Shown piece after piece: positions 9,169 to 17,343 of a stretch of DNA of 38,119 nt; within the stretch, counting starts at the first letter, position 1, and each line of letters opens with the position of its first letter. The stretch covers positions 1 to 38,119 of the forward strand of contig CAJUPP010000033.1 of NCBI GenBank assembly GCA_910588325.1, given 5' to 3'. Source of the stretch: an uncultured Hungatella sp. Its GTDB lineage: Bacteria; Bacillota; Clostridia; Lachnospirales; Lachnospiraceae. The position numbers and the translations under genes are program-made. The notes below the pieces were generated by a model that made no database searches, was not told the DNA's origin, and worked only from the letters and a program-made list of their open reading frames with translations.

Positions 9169-9186
9169 GCCGGGCGCATGAAGGTT
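9169..9186 (+). repeat. 18-bp dispersed repeat, copy 1
   Basis: GCCGGGCGCATGAAGGTT occurs here, just past the terminator, and identically at 15697-15714 in the queT leader. Confidence 0.75.
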
Positions 9187-9192
9187 CATTTT

Positions 9193-9564
9193 CTAAATAT
9201 ATGCAATGGCCTCAACCTCACAGAGCACTCCCTTGGGCAGAGTCTTCACTGCTACGCAGGAACGGGCCGGCTTGCTCACAAAGTACTTCTCATATACACC
9301 GTTAAATGTCTGGAAATCCCCCATGTCAGCCAGGAAACAGGTAGTCTTTATCACATTCTCCATGGAAGAGCCTGCTGCCTCCAAAACAGCCGCAACATTT
9401 TTGCAAGACTGCTCCGCCTGCTCTGCAATGGTATCTCCAGCAACTTCTCCCGTAGCCGGAACAACCGGAATCTGTCCGGAAGAAAATACCATGTTTCCAA
9501 AAATCATTCCCTGTGAATAAGGTCCTATGGCTGCCGGTGCATTTGTTGTTGAAATTTTCTCCAA
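9193..9564 (-). CDS. ridA: RidA family reactive intermediate deaminase
   Basis: RidA proteins hydrolyse reactive enamines/imines released by PLP-dependent dehydratases and protect PLP enzymes. The protein shows ISTTNAPAAIGPYSQ near the N-terminus, SGQIPV, and the catalytic Arg in PARSCVAVKTLPKG with a C-terminal Glu. I place the start at the TTG at 9564, because AGGAGAG lies 8 nt upstream and the product then begins MEKISTTNAP as the family does. The in-frame ATG at 9582 has no ribosome site and would put that AGGAGAG inside the gene. It lies downstream of prs without an intervening terminator. Confidence 0.9.
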   Translation of the reverse strand: MEKISTTNAPAAIGPYSQGMIFGNMVFSSGQIPVVPATGEVAGDTIAEQAEQSCKNVAAVLEAAGSSMENVIKTTCFLADMGDFQTFNGVYEKYFVSKPARSCVAVKTLPKGVLCEVEAIAYI

Positions 9565-9635
9565 ATCTGTCACTCTCCTCATCTTATTATTCTTTATATG
9601 TAGCTGCGCAGAGGATATACCCTTCTCATAAACAG

Positions 9636-10811
9636 TTACATTCTACTTCTGTATGCATCCAATAACCGATTAATCCTTTTTGTCGGATTCAGCAAATCGC
9701 TTAACGAAGCATCATGATTCAGATTATCGATAATCAGTGCAATATATTTGCTCATATCCACATTGATATAGTAAGGCCTGGACAGAAGTTCTGGTGTCTG
9801 ATATACCAGATTGGTAGTCAAAATCCGGTCAATCAGACCATCCTCATAGTACTTGTCAAACATGGACAGACCATTGGTAAACAGGCCGAAGGTTGCACAG
9901 ACAAATACTTTCCTTGCTTTCCTTCTCTTCAGTTCCTTAGCCACATCCAGCATGCTCTCACCGGAAGAAATCATATCATCAATAATCAGTACGTCTTTTC
10001 CCTCTACGTTGGATCCTAAAAATTCATGAGCCACAATGGGATTGCGCCCATCCACAATACGGGTATAATCGCGGCGCTTATAGAACATACCCATATCCAG
10101 TCCCAATACATTCGCAAAATAAACAGCCCTGCTCATACCTCCCTCATCCGGACTGATCACCATCATGTGATCGCTGTCAATCTGCAGCTTAGTCTCTGTC
10201 TTTAATAAATATTTGATAAACTGGTAGATAGGCTGCACTGTCTCAAATCCCTTTAATGGAATGGCATTCTGCACCCGTGGGTCATGAGCATCAAAAGTGA
10301 TAATGTTCTCCACCCCCATATTCACCAGCTCCTGAAGCGCCAGTGCGCAGTCCAACGATTCCCTTCCGGAACGCTTATGTTGTCTGCCTTCATACAAAAA
10401 CGGCATAATCACATTGATTCTGCGGGCTTTACCTGCCGCCGCCGCAATAATTCGCTTTAAGTCCTGAAAATGGTCGTCAGGCGACATGTGATTGGTCATG
10501 CCGCACAGCGAATAGGTTAGACTGTAATTGCATACATCCACCATAATATACAAGTCATCACCGCGAACGGATTCTTCTATTGTTCCCTTTGCTTCGCCAG
10601 AACCAAAACGGGGGATTTTGGTGTTCAGGATGTACGAATCCCTCTGATAACCTGCAAATGCAATCGTTGATTTGTGTTCGCTTTCTCTCTCATTTCTCCA
10701 GATAACAAGATAGTTATTTACCTTTTCTCCCAATTCCATGCAACTCTTAAGCGGCACCAGACCAAGAGGTCCTACCGGAATGGTTTCAATGGTCTTCTCT
10801 TCGTATATCAT
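9636..10811 (-). CDS. prs: ribose-phosphate pyrophosphokinase
   Basis: This cytoplasmic enzyme makes PRPP from ribose 5-phosphate and ATP for purine, pyrimidine, His and Trp synthesis. At 391 aa it is longer than the roughly 315-aa classical form and belongs to a longer subgroup seen in Clostridia. Visible are YEGRQHKRSGRES, TFDAHDPRVQ, the flexible-loop region DYTRIVDGRNPI, and the PRPP-binding VLIIDDMISSGESML. GGAGG precedes the ATG. The gene has its own promoter, although it follows the DnaI-like gene in the same direction. Confidence 0.93.
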   Translation of the reverse strand: MIYEEKTIETIPVGPLGLVPLKSCMELGEKVNNYLVIWRNERESEHKSTIAFAGYQRDSYILNTKIPRFGSGEAKGTIEESVRGDDLYIMVDVCNYSLTYSLCGMTNHMSPDDHFQDLKRIIAAAAGKARRINVIMPFLYEGRQHKRSGRESLDCALALQELVNMGVENIITFDAHDPRVQNAIPLKGFETVQPIYQFIKYLLKTETKLQIDSDHMMVISPDEGGMSRAVYFANVLGLDMGMFYKRRDYTRIVDGRNPIVAHEFLGSNVEGKDVLIIDDMISSGESMLDVAKELKRRKARKVFVCATFGLFTNGLSMFDKYYEDGLIDRILTTNLVYQTPELLSRPYYINVDMSKYIALIIDNLNHDASLSDLLNPTKRINRLLDAYRSRM

Positions 10812-10859
10812 GGTTTTCCTCCATCTCTATGCAGTTTGTATTAGTCACACAATGTCTCT

Positions 10860-10888
10860 TTTATATTATTATGCATCAAAATAGTCAA
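10860..10888 (-). promoter_or_regulatory. promoter of prs
   Basis: On the minus strand, TTGACT (10888-10883), a 17-bp spacer and TATAAA (10865-10860). A second TTGACT sits 9 bp upstream at the dnaI stop and would pair with CATAAT at 18 bp, suggesting overlapping promoters. Confidence 0.75.
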
Positions 10889-10893
10889 GATAG

Positions 10894-11874
10894 TCAACCT
10901 ACTTTTGTGCGAATATCCTCCCCATACAGGGGTATAATCGAATATTTGCTGATAATCCTGGATGAAATTCTATCGGAGTATGTATCTCTCAACATAGTCA
11001 GTGACAGGTTCGTGGAAATGATTGTGCTTTTCTTTCTCAGAAGCCTCTCATTGATACAGTAAAACAACTGCGACGAGACAAACGTATTGTTCAATTCTGT
11101 CCCCAGATCGTCAATAATCAGCAAATCACATTCCAGAATATACTGATACATGTCCCGCATCTCTTCCTCTGTCTCATAATGGAACTTATTTTTCGAAAAA
11201 ATATCAAACAAATCATTGGATGACAGATAGATAACCGACTGATACCGGTCAATCAGCTCCTTGGCAATACAATTGGTCAAAAATGTTTTTCCCACACCGG
11301 TACTGCCCGTGAAAATCAGATTTCCTCCCTTATCCTGAAAATTCTCCACATATTCCCGGCACCAGCCATAGACCTGCTTCATATAATCTGCCACTGTCAT
11401 ATGTATCTCCGGTATCACCTTGTTCCTGTCATAAAACTCAAACGAAAATGCGGAAAAGTTTTCCCTTTCCAAAATCTCTTCAATATTCGACTGGGCATAC
11501 AAAAGCCGAATCTGCTCCTTCTTAAAACAACGGCACTTCTGTCCGTCAATGTATCCCGTATCCTGACATTCCGGACAGTGATAGTGCATGTCCATATAAT
11601 CCGGTGCAAATCCGCCGTATGCCAAAAGAACTTCCTTTTGCTCCCTTAAATCCTCAATATTCTGCTTTAACATTTGTCTGGCATGAACATCTCCATCCAG
11701 CAGCTTTTTCGCACAAGCCACAGCCTGGGCACTGATTTCATCTTCAATCTGCCTTATCTGAGGAATTTTCTCATAAATCTGCTGCCTGCACAAGTCCTGC
11801 CGATGCTTATTCTCCAGCTGCCTCTGGCTGTAAATGCGCATAATCGTATTATATTGGGAATTGCTTAATGCCAT
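10894..11874 (-). CDS. DnaI/DnaC-type helicase-loader ATPase
   Basis: The 326-aa protein loads the replicative helicase onto DNA in the primosome (family knowledge). It has an N-terminal helical region (about 1-110), a zinc-finger motif CPECQDTGYIDGQKCRC (about 129-145), and an AAA+ domain with Walker A FTGSTGVGKTFLTN and Walker B LLIIDDLGTE. A sensor region, STNLSL, follows. It lies 69 bp downstream of the DnaD-domain gene, the usual primosomal pairing in Firmicutes. IstB transposition ATPases share the AAA+ core, but no transposase is adjacent and the N-terminal zinc finger fits DnaI. Confidence 0.88.
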   Translation of the reverse strand: MALSNSQYNTIMRIYSQRQLENKHRQDLCRQQIYEKIPQIRQIEDEISAQAVACAKKLLDGDVHARQMLKQNIEDLREQKEVLLAYGGFAPDYMDMHYHCPECQDTGYIDGQKCRCFKKEQIRLLYAQSNIEEILERENFSAFSFEFYDRNKVIPEIHMTVADYMKQVYGWCREYVENFQDKGGNLIFTGSTGVGKTFLTNCIAKELIDRYQSVIYLSSNDLFDIFSKNKFHYETEEEMRDMYQYILECDLLIIDDLGTELNNTFVSSQLFYCINERLLRKKSTIISTNLSLTMLRDTYSDRISSRIISKYSIIPLYGEDIRTKVG

Positions 11875-11943
11875 ATCCTTCCTCCTGGCTTTCTCATATA
11901 CTCCGAAAATTCCTTTGCGGCTGCTTTTGTAACTGCTTTCCTT

Positions 11944-13101
11944 TTATGGTGCATCCAGACGCTGTTTTAGCCGCTCCAAAACCATCCCGTCATAATCCGT
12001 ATTGCGCTGTTCAAAATTGTGAAACTGATTCTTAGCCGGTTTAGGTGCGGTGGTTGCAGCAGCTGCTCCTATCTTCGCCGCTCTTCTGCTTTCTCTCTTT
12101 TCGTCAAGCTTCTTTACATCTGCCAGACTTCTTACCCCTGCCTTCTTCCATTCCGACAAAATCTTATCGGCATAAGAAAAACTGGGGCTGTGGGTAGCCT
12201 TTAAGGTTCTTCCGCAGGCCTCCAGCACAATCTCTTTTGTAAATCCCCACTGTTGGAACCATCGGCGAATCACATCCATCTCCGCATCTCCTGGTCTGCG
12301 CTCATTTAAGCCAAAGGCTCTCATCACGGAAAATGCTTCATCTATAAAAGAAGCTGTATACTGTTTTGCCGTATCCACTGTCAAAATATTTCTCTTATGC
12401 CAGTCCAATGCCACTGTTTCCAGATAGCGGATACTATAGTGTTCTCCCTGAACACAATACTCCACCAGATATTCCAGAAGCTCCGCCGGCATATGAAGCG
12501 CATCATACAGATATGCAAACACTTCACATTCCCTTGGCGTGAACACCTTATTCATGTATTTCTGTGAGATATACAGAAGCTGAGTAAAGTCTTCCTCTCC
12601 TGCCAGACGTCCTACCTGCTCCGGGGTGTAATGGGGCCGTTCATTTCCCTTCTTCTGAGCCGGAGCATCCTGCTGTTTTATAGAGTCCTGGGAAACAAGG
12701 GTCTCCTCAAACACAAGGATTGGTTCCTGAGTCCCTGGCTGTTCCTGCTGTTTCGGCGGCTTTTGCTGTTCCTGTTTCACCTGCTGCCTCTGTTCCTCCT
12801 GCGGCTTTTGAGTCTCCTGCATCTTTCGATCTCTGCTGTCGTCTCCCACCCTATCCGTTTCTTCCTCATGCTCTTCTTCCTGAATCAACAATCCCTGCCG
12901 TATCCAATAGGCCACTGCCCGTTTGATATCTGACTCCGTATGATTCAGAGCATCTGCTATCTCCGGTACCTCTACCTCTTTCCCCTGGTGACGCAGCAGA
13001 TACAGGTATACTTTTACATATTCACCATTAGCCAATGGCATATATCTGTCAATAAATTCATTGGCTATTACTGTTGCATCCAGTTGAAACTTACTTCTCA
13101 T
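11944..13101 (-). CDS. DnaD-domain primosomal protein
   Basis: The 385-aa protein is related to DnaD/DnaB of Bacillus, which remodel DNA at origins and restart sites and recruit the helicase loader. An N-terminal winged-helix-like region (about 1-85; KVYLYLLRHQGKEVEVPEIADALN) is followed by a low-complexity Gln/Glu/Lys-rich linker (about 85-140). Two DnaD-type helical domains (about 160-330) follow, the second with IRRWFQQWGFTKEIVLEAC. It is transcribed with the DnaI-like ATPase. Its promoter region carries four perfect DnaA boxes, so DnaA may control it. Confidence 0.85.
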   Translation of the reverse strand: MRSKFQLDATVIANEFIDRYMPLANGEYVKVYLYLLRHQGKEVEVPEIADALNHTESDIKRAVAYWIRQGLLIQEEEHEEETDRVGDDSRDRKMQETQKPQEEQRQQVKQEQQKPPKQQEQPGTQEPILVFEETLVSQDSIKQQDAPAQKKGNERPHYTPEQVGRLAGEEDFTQLLYISQKYMNKVFTPRECEVFAYLYDALHMPAELLEYLVEYCVQGEHYSIRYLETVALDWHKRNILTVDTAKQYTASFIDEAFSVMRAFGLNERRPGDAEMDVIRRWFQQWGFTKEIVLEACGRTLKATHSPSFSYADKILSEWKKAGVRSLADVKKLDEKRESRRAAKIGAAAATTAPKPAKNQFHNFEQRNTDYDGMVLERLKQRLDAP

Positions 13102-13202
13102 CTCTGTTCTTCACCCTGTCCTTCATCACCTTATTCACTCTCCGTCCATCATACCACAGGTTCTTCCAAAAGAAAATAGGCGGAATTTTTCCACCGGTCA
13201 AT

Positions 13203-13220
13203 TGTGGATAATGTGGATAA
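13203..13220 (+). promoter_or_regulatory. tandem pair of perfect DnaA boxes (1)
   Basis: TGTGGATAA occurs twice back to back (13203-13211 and 13212-13220), the exact complement of the DnaA-box consensus TTATCCACA. A weak third unit, TGTCGATGA, follows at 13221. Confidence 0.8.
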
Positions 13221-13364
13221 TGTCGATGACTGGTCCACACAAAAACATATTTTTGTCGAATGCTGACAGAAACCCTTTATTTCCAGCATTCTCCATATGT
13301 GAATTTATAAATGACGGAAAACAGGAAATCCACATAAACTTTCCACGAAAAATGTTGAAAACTA

Positions 13365-13382
13365 TGTGGATAATGTGGATAA
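13365..13382 (+). promoter_or_regulatory. tandem pair of perfect DnaA boxes (2)
   Basis: TGTGGATAA again occurs twice back to back (13365-13373 and 13374-13382), ending 1 nt before the murC stop codon and in the same orientation as the first pair. Confidence 0.8.
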
Positions 13383-13383
13383 C

Positions 13384-14763
13384 TCACTTTCCAAGCAGCT
13401 TTTCCCCTACTTTTACTATATCTCCGGCCCCCATAGTTATCAACAAATCACCGTGCACACAATTTTCTAAAAGAAATGTTTCTATCTCGTCAAAAGATTT
13501 AAAATAGTGGGCTCTGGTTCCCAGCTTTTCAATTCTCTCGGCAATATCAGCAGAACTGATACCCAGATCATCCGTCTCCCTGGCAGCATAAATATCCGCC
13601 AGAACCACCTCATCCGCCGCTGACAGCACTTTTGCAAACCGGTCCAGAAACGCCTTGGTCCTGGTATAGGTATGGGGCTGGAAGACACACCACAGCTTCT
13701 TATGGGGATAATTCTTTGCTGTAGACAATGTAGCCTCAATTTCCTTAGGATGATGGGCATAATCATCAATGATGGTTACACCGCCGATCTCTCCCTTCTT
13801 TTCAAACCTCCGGTTGGTCCCTGAAAACCTGGCCAGTCCTTTCTGGATATACTCCATATTTACCTCCAGTGCCTGGCACAGTGCAATGGCTGCCAGTGCA
13901 TTGTAGACATTATGCTCCCCCGGAACTCCCAGGGTTATTCTTGCAGCCTTCTCCCCCTTAACCATCAAGTCAAAGGACGCCCTGGCCATCTCATCATAGG
14001 TTATCACCTCTGCCCTGTAATCGCTGTCAGCATGTTTTCCACAGGTTACAATTCTACAGTTCAGCCCATCTACAATCTCCTCATATTTTTCAATATCCCT
14101 GTTAATAACCAGCACTCCATACTCCGGAATCTTCTGTGCAAACTGCCGGAAAGACTGCCGAATTTCCCCGATATCCTTGAAAAAGTCCAGATGGTCCTCC
14201 TCCACATTTAAGATAATCTCCATATTGGGGAAAAAGGAAAGGAAACTGTTGGTGTACTCACATGCCTCTGTTACAAATAACTCCGGCCCTCCGACGCGGA
14301 TATTCCCTCCGATAGAGCTTAAAATCCCTCCTACGGATATGGTAGGATCCAGGTCTGCTGCCAGCAGGATTTCTGTCACCATGGAGGTTGTAGTCGTCTT
14401 TCCATGGGTTCCTGAAACTCCCACCGCATACTTATAATTCTTCATCATCTGCCCCAAAAGCTGGGCTCTGGTCAGCATGGGAATCCCTTTTTCCTGCGCT
14501 GCCGCAAACTCCGGATTGTCCGGATGAACCGCCGCCGTGTACACTGCCACATCAATATCATCCGCCACATTGGAGCTTCTCTGTCCATAGAATACCTGTA
14601 CTCCTTTTGCCTCCAGATGCTCTGTCAACTCTGATTTATGTGAATCGGAACCGGACACCGTAAATCCTTCTTCCATCAGAATCTCTGCCAATCCGCTCAT
14701 ACTGATACCACCAATCCCAATGAAATGTACATGCTCCGGCTTTTTAAAGTCTATCTGATACAT
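13384..14763 (-). CDS. murC: UDP-N-acetylmuramate--L-alanine ligase
   Basis: MurC adds L-Ala to UDP-MurNAc using ATP, the first peptide step of peptidoglycan synthesis, in the cytoplasm. The 459-aa length is normal. The N-terminal nucleotide fold shows HFIGIGGISMSGLAEIL, the ATP-binding loop is GVSGTHGKTTTTSM, and LNVEEDHLDFF, SGTNRRFE and DDYAHHPKEI are family signatures. GGGAGG precedes the ATG. It is encoded alone between a terminator upstream and the DnaA-box spacer downstream. A TATAAT directly after the upstream terminator's T-run may be its -10. Confidence 0.97.
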   Translation of the reverse strand: MYQIDFKKPEHVHFIGIGGISMSGLAEILMEEGFTVSGSDSHKSELTEHLEAKGVQVFYGQRSSNVADDIDVAVYTAAVHPDNPEFAAAQEKGIPMLTRAQLLGQMMKNYKYAVGVSGTHGKTTTTSMVTEILLAADLDPTISVGGILSSIGGNIRVGGPELFVTEACEYTNSFLSFFPNMEIILNVEEDHLDFFKDIGEIRQSFRQFAQKIPEYGVLVINRDIEKYEEIVDGLNCRIVTCGKHADSDYRAEVITYDEMARASFDLMVKGEKAARITLGVPGEHNVYNALAAIALCQALEVNMEYIQKGLARFSGTNRRFEKKGEIGGVTIIDDYAHHPKEIEATLSTAKNYPHKKLWCVFQPHTYTRTKAFLDRFAKVLSAADEVVLADIYAARETDDLGISSADIAERIEKLGTRAHYFKSFDEIETFLLENCVHGDLLITMGAGDIVKVGEKLLGK

Positions 14764-14806
14764 AGTCCTCCCACCTTTAATCCTATATTCTCTTCCTTAT
14801 TATAAT

Positions 14807-14848
14807 AAAAAAGAGGCGGGAAATCTACAGATTCTCTGCCTCTTTTTT
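14807..14848. terminator. terminator of queT
   Basis: AAAAAGAGGC pairs with GCCTCTTTTT around a 20-nt loop containing a smaller AATCTACAGATT hairpin, with T-runs on both strands. On the minus strand it follows the queT stop by 6 bp. Confidence 0.9.
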
Positions 14849-14854
14849 CATGTC

Positions 14855-15364
14855 TTATGAATTTTTCACTGTTATCCGTTTAAAAAGTCCACCATACCGT
14901 TCCAACATAACCAGCAGCATGTTTCCGAGAACACCTATGGCCAGAATCTCTCCAATGCCTACCGTCAGCATAGCAACAGGAATCAAGTCTACGGAACCAT
15001 ATGCATAGCGAAGCACCCAGGGAATGATAATCGTATTGGATGCAATAGGCGGTATACACACAGCCCATTTGGTCTTGCGCAGCCTGTAGGAGCCCAGGGC
15101 GCCTAACAGTGTGGCAATGCTTCCGAACACTACATCCAGCATGGCCGAACCGCACAGAAGGTTGGACAGAAAACAGCCTAAGAATAATCCCGGGATCGCT
15201 GCCGGGGTAAAGAATGGCAGGATACATAGAGCTTCCGAGATCCGGAACTGAACAGGGCCGAAGCTGATGGGTGCGAAGAGCATAGTTAATACTGTGTAAA
15301 TCGCTGCAATCACTGCCCCGTGGACCATAAAGTAGATGGTCTTGTCTGATTTTGAATTTTTCAT
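14855..15364 (-). CDS. queT: QueT-type queuosine precursor transporter
   Basis: QueT is the substrate-binding membrane subunit (ECF S component) thought to import preQ1/queuine precursors for tRNA modification. The 169-aa protein has about five to six hydrophobic segments and the family-like opening YFMVHGAVIAAIYTVLT with FGPVQFRISEAL. No ECF ATPase genes are nearby, so it would use a shared energising module. A preQ1-I-like riboswitch directly before the ribosome site supports the substrate. Its promoter lies about 385 nt upstream, beyond a hairpin-rich repeat region. Confidence 0.92.
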   Translation of the reverse strand: MKNSKSDKTIYFMVHGAVIAAIYTVLTMLFAPISFGPVQFRISEALCILPFFTPAAIPGLFLGCFLSNLLCGSAMLDVVFGSIATLLGALGSYRLRKTKWAVCIPPIASNTIIIPWVLRYAYGSVDLIPVAMLTVGIGEILAIGVLGNMLLVMLERYGGLFKRITVKNS

Positions 15365-15373
15365 GGTACATTC

Positions 15374-15415
15374 TCCTTAGTTTTGTTTTAGGTGAGGATG
15401 GTTTCGAACTCACCG
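15374..15415 (-). promoter_or_regulatory. preQ1-I riboswitch candidate upstream of queT
   Basis: On the minus strand, GGTGAG pairs with CTCACC around a 12-nt loop starting TTCG. An A-rich tail, TAAAACAAAACTAAGGAG, follows and runs into the ribosome site. This is the H-type pseudoknot layout of preQ1 class I, whose tail AAAAAACTAA folds back and masks the Shine-Dalgarno. Context before queT agrees. The pseudoknot pairing was not verified base by base. Confidence 0.68.
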
Positions 15416-15436
15416 GATTTAATTGCGGAGTTTTCC

Positions 15437-15720
15437 TGATATTACTATGAAAGTCCCGAATCCTTGCTGTAGGTCTGCGCACCTGCTGCGCTGACCGTAC
15501 GACGCGCCAAAATGCCCGCTTTTGGCATTTTGTGTGCATCCCCCGAGGGTTCACAGGAACCCCTCTTTCATTCATGGTGGTGCCGGGAAAGCGGCATGAG
15601 GGGTTACTATGAAAGTCCGCCGCCGAATAGGCGGCATGAATTCAGGTATGCCAAATGCGCCCGCCTGACTTTCATGGGTGGTGGTGCAACCTGCCCGCCG
15701 GGCGCATGAAGGTTTACTGT
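15437..15720. repeat. hairpin-rich two-unit repeat in the queT leader
   Basis: Two diverged units start with TTACTATGAAAGTCC (15438 and 15605). Both later contain TTTCAT...GGTGGTGC, then CGGC or CGGGC plus GCATGA, and end in GGGTTACT or GGTTTACT. Unit 1 holds a perfect 9-bp hairpin, CAAAATGCC/GGCATTTTG (15508-15532), and GGGTTC/GAACCC. Unit 2 opens with GCCGCC/GGCGGC. No protein is supported here. Confidence 0.65.
15697..15714 (+). repeat. 18-bp dispersed repeat, copy 2
   Basis: GCCGGGCGCATGAAGGTT is identical to 9169-9186 and forms the end of the second hairpin unit in the queT leader. Confidence 0.75.
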
Positions 15721-15755
15721 AAAATCAAGAAGTTCCCCGCTCTGTTTCAGAGATT

Positions 15756-15784
15756 ACTATAGCATAATCTGATTGATATTGCAA
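15756..15784 (-). promoter_or_regulatory. sigma-A promoter reading toward queT
   Basis: On the minus strand, TTGCAA (15784-15779), a 17-bp spacer and TATAGT (15761-15756). No other gene lies between it and queT, so it implies a leader of about 385 nt. Confidence 0.72.
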
Positions 15785-15822
15785 GCAGTGATGCTGGAGC
15801 CAGAAGCCCTGCCTTCTTGATA

Positions 15823-16587
15823 TTATATAAAAAGCTCGCTTTCTTTTCTTACAGAGCAAGCTTTCTTAATCGCCAAAGATGCAGCAGATACGATTGCCCT
15901 GTTTATTTCCCTTGCATTGTGCGGGCATTGGGTTACACAGCGCATACAGGAAATACATCTCTTACTGTCAGTTGATCTCACGTCGGCCGGATCAATCGCC
16001 TTTACAGGGCACTGTCTTGCACATAAGCCGCAGTTTATGCAGTCTTTTGTTGCCTTTGGCACCAACCCTGCACCTCCGGATTTTTTATACGGGCGGTTTC
16101 CAGGTATCTGGATTTTTCCAGAATCCAGAGAAGAATCCAGCTTTTCTTTAATCCTGCGGGCAAATCCCTCCAGCTGCGACAGATCTTCTGCATCCGGCCT
16201 TCCCGCCGCATATTGATGCATGATCGAATGTTCTGCAACAGCGGAAATGGCAGCGATTATATCAAATCCGCTGGCCCTGGCTGCATCCTCCATCTCTGCA
16301 AGAGTATCTTCATATGCGCGGTTCCCATATACGCAGACCAGAATACATTTTGCAGAATTGCCATGGACCTTTTGCAGCCGCTCAACCGCAACAGAAGGAA
16401 CCCGCCCGGCAAAAGAAGGCAATGCGATCAGAACTACATCCTCCACATTGAAGGTACATTGCGAAAAATCAGCCTCCGCATCAGAAAGGTCAATGGTCTC
16501 CACGACAGAATCCCAGTGCTTAGTAACCGCATCAGCCACCTTTTTTGTCCCACCTGTAGGGCTAAAAATTAATTGAAAATATTTCAT
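15823..16587 (-). CDS. EFR1-type flavodoxin/ferredoxin fusion
   Basis: This 254-aa protein joins an N-terminal flavodoxin-like domain (FSPTGGTKKVADAV phosphate loop, about residues 8-21) to a C-terminal domain with two 4Fe-4S motifs, CINCGLCARQCP (about 183-194) and CISCMRCVTQCP (about 212-223). It should carry electrons in the cytoplasm; its partner is unknown. It is last in an operon with the gamma-glutamyl hydrolase (32 bp upstream) and the MalY-like lyase, so it may serve a reductive step or keep a thiol substrate reduced. GGAGG precedes the ATG. Confidence 0.9.
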   Translation of the reverse strand: MKYFQLIFSPTGGTKKVADAVTKHWDSVVETIDLSDAEADFSQCTFNVEDVVLIALPSFAGRVPSVAVERLQKVHGNSAKCILVCVYGNRAYEDTLAEMEDAARASGFDIIAAISAVAEHSIMHQYAAGRPDAEDLSQLEGFARRIKEKLDSSLDSGKIQIPGNRPYKKSGGAGLVPKATKDCINCGLCARQCPVKAIDPADVRSTDSKRCISCMRCVTQCPHNAREINRAIVSAASLAIKKACSVRKESELFI

Positions 16588-16619
16588 GTCCTGCCTCCTG
16601 TATAAAATTAAAGATATGT

Positions 16620-17321
16620 TTATAAGTTACTTTCAGATACAAATCGTTCAAAAATAACCTGCTGTGAAGGATCCTTTGCAGCCATATGTTCCGGATGCCA
16701 CTGACTTCCCAGAGCAAAGGCCTTCCGGCTGTGAAATTCGATTGCCTCAGTAAATCCTTCCAGACTTTTTGCCGCAGCATACAGGCCGGTTCCGAGATGC
16801 TCCACAACCTGATGGTGAAGGCTGTTTACCTGAATGGTTTCCCGGCTGAATATCCGGGAGACCATACTGTCTTTTGCCAATTTCACAGGGTGTGTAGAAC
16901 CAGATCTGTGAAAAAAATCGGCATGATTGTATGTCTGCATGGTTTTGATATCCTGTGTCAGTGTACCTCCCTGAGCAATATTCAGAAGCTGCATGCCTCT
17001 GCAGATACACAGAACAGGCTTATGGGCTGCCAGCGTGGCAATGATAAGAGGAAGTTCAAAATCATCTCTGACAGGATTCGTCTTTCCGCATCCCTGCTGT
17101 ATTTCTCTTCCATACAGTTTGGGATTGATATCCGCCCCACCCGGAAAAAGGAAGCCGTCGCATTCTTCCAGGTATTGATCGATTATTGCGGCATCAGGTA
17201 CAGGGTTCAGGACTTTTACCTGCGCACCTGCCTTATGCAGACACTGAATATATTTGTTCTGCATATATTTTCGGATTAAACTTTTTCCCATCAAAGGTAT
17301 TCCTATTATAGCCGCAGCCAT
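16620..17321 (-). CDS. gamma-glutamyl hydrolase, PuuD/peptidase C26 family
   Basis: This class I glutamine-amidotransferase-like hydrolase cleaves gamma-glutamyl amide bonds, as PuuD does on gamma-glutamyl-GABA. The triad is visible: Cys in LCICRGMQLLN, and His and Glu in SQWHPEHM. The ATG at 17321 has GGGAGGG 7 nt upstream and gives a product opening MAAAIIGIPLMGKS, as the family does. A longer frame from 17411 would overlap the upstream aminotransferase gene and has no ribosome site. It lies 22 bp after the MalY-like gene and 32 bp before the EFR1 gene. The native substrate is not known; glutathione-type peptides are a possibility given the neighbours. Confidence 0.9.
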   Translation of the reverse strand: MAAAIIGIPLMGKSLIRKYMQNKYIQCLHKAGAQVKVLNPVPDAAIIDQYLEECDGFLFPGGADINPKLYGREIQQGCGKTNPVRDDFELPLIIATLAAHKPVLCICRGMQLLNIAQGGTLTQDIKTMQTYNHADFFHRSGSTHPVKLAKDSMVSRIFSRETIQVNSLHHQVVEHLGTGLYAAAKSLEGFTEAIEFHSRKAFALGSQWHPEHMAAKDPSQQVIFERFVSESNL

Positions 17322-17343
17322 TTTGAATCCCTCCCTTTCTGCG

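Noticed and set aside
13203..13382. Chromosomal replication origin because of the DnaA boxes
   Set aside because: No dnaA, dnaN, recF or gyrase genes and no clear AT-rich unwinding region beside the boxes; a regulatory or titration locus is more likely.
15391..15416. tRNA-like T-arm (GGTTTCGAACTCACC on the plus strand)
   Set aside because: Arm lengths are wrong and no anticodon or acceptor stem surrounds it; the minus-strand preQ1-I layout before queT explains it better.
15437..15720. Coding sequence or insertion sequence in the queT leader
   Set aside because: The ORFs here have no ribosome site or family match, and there is no transposase or terminal inverted repeat; hairpin repeats explain the region.
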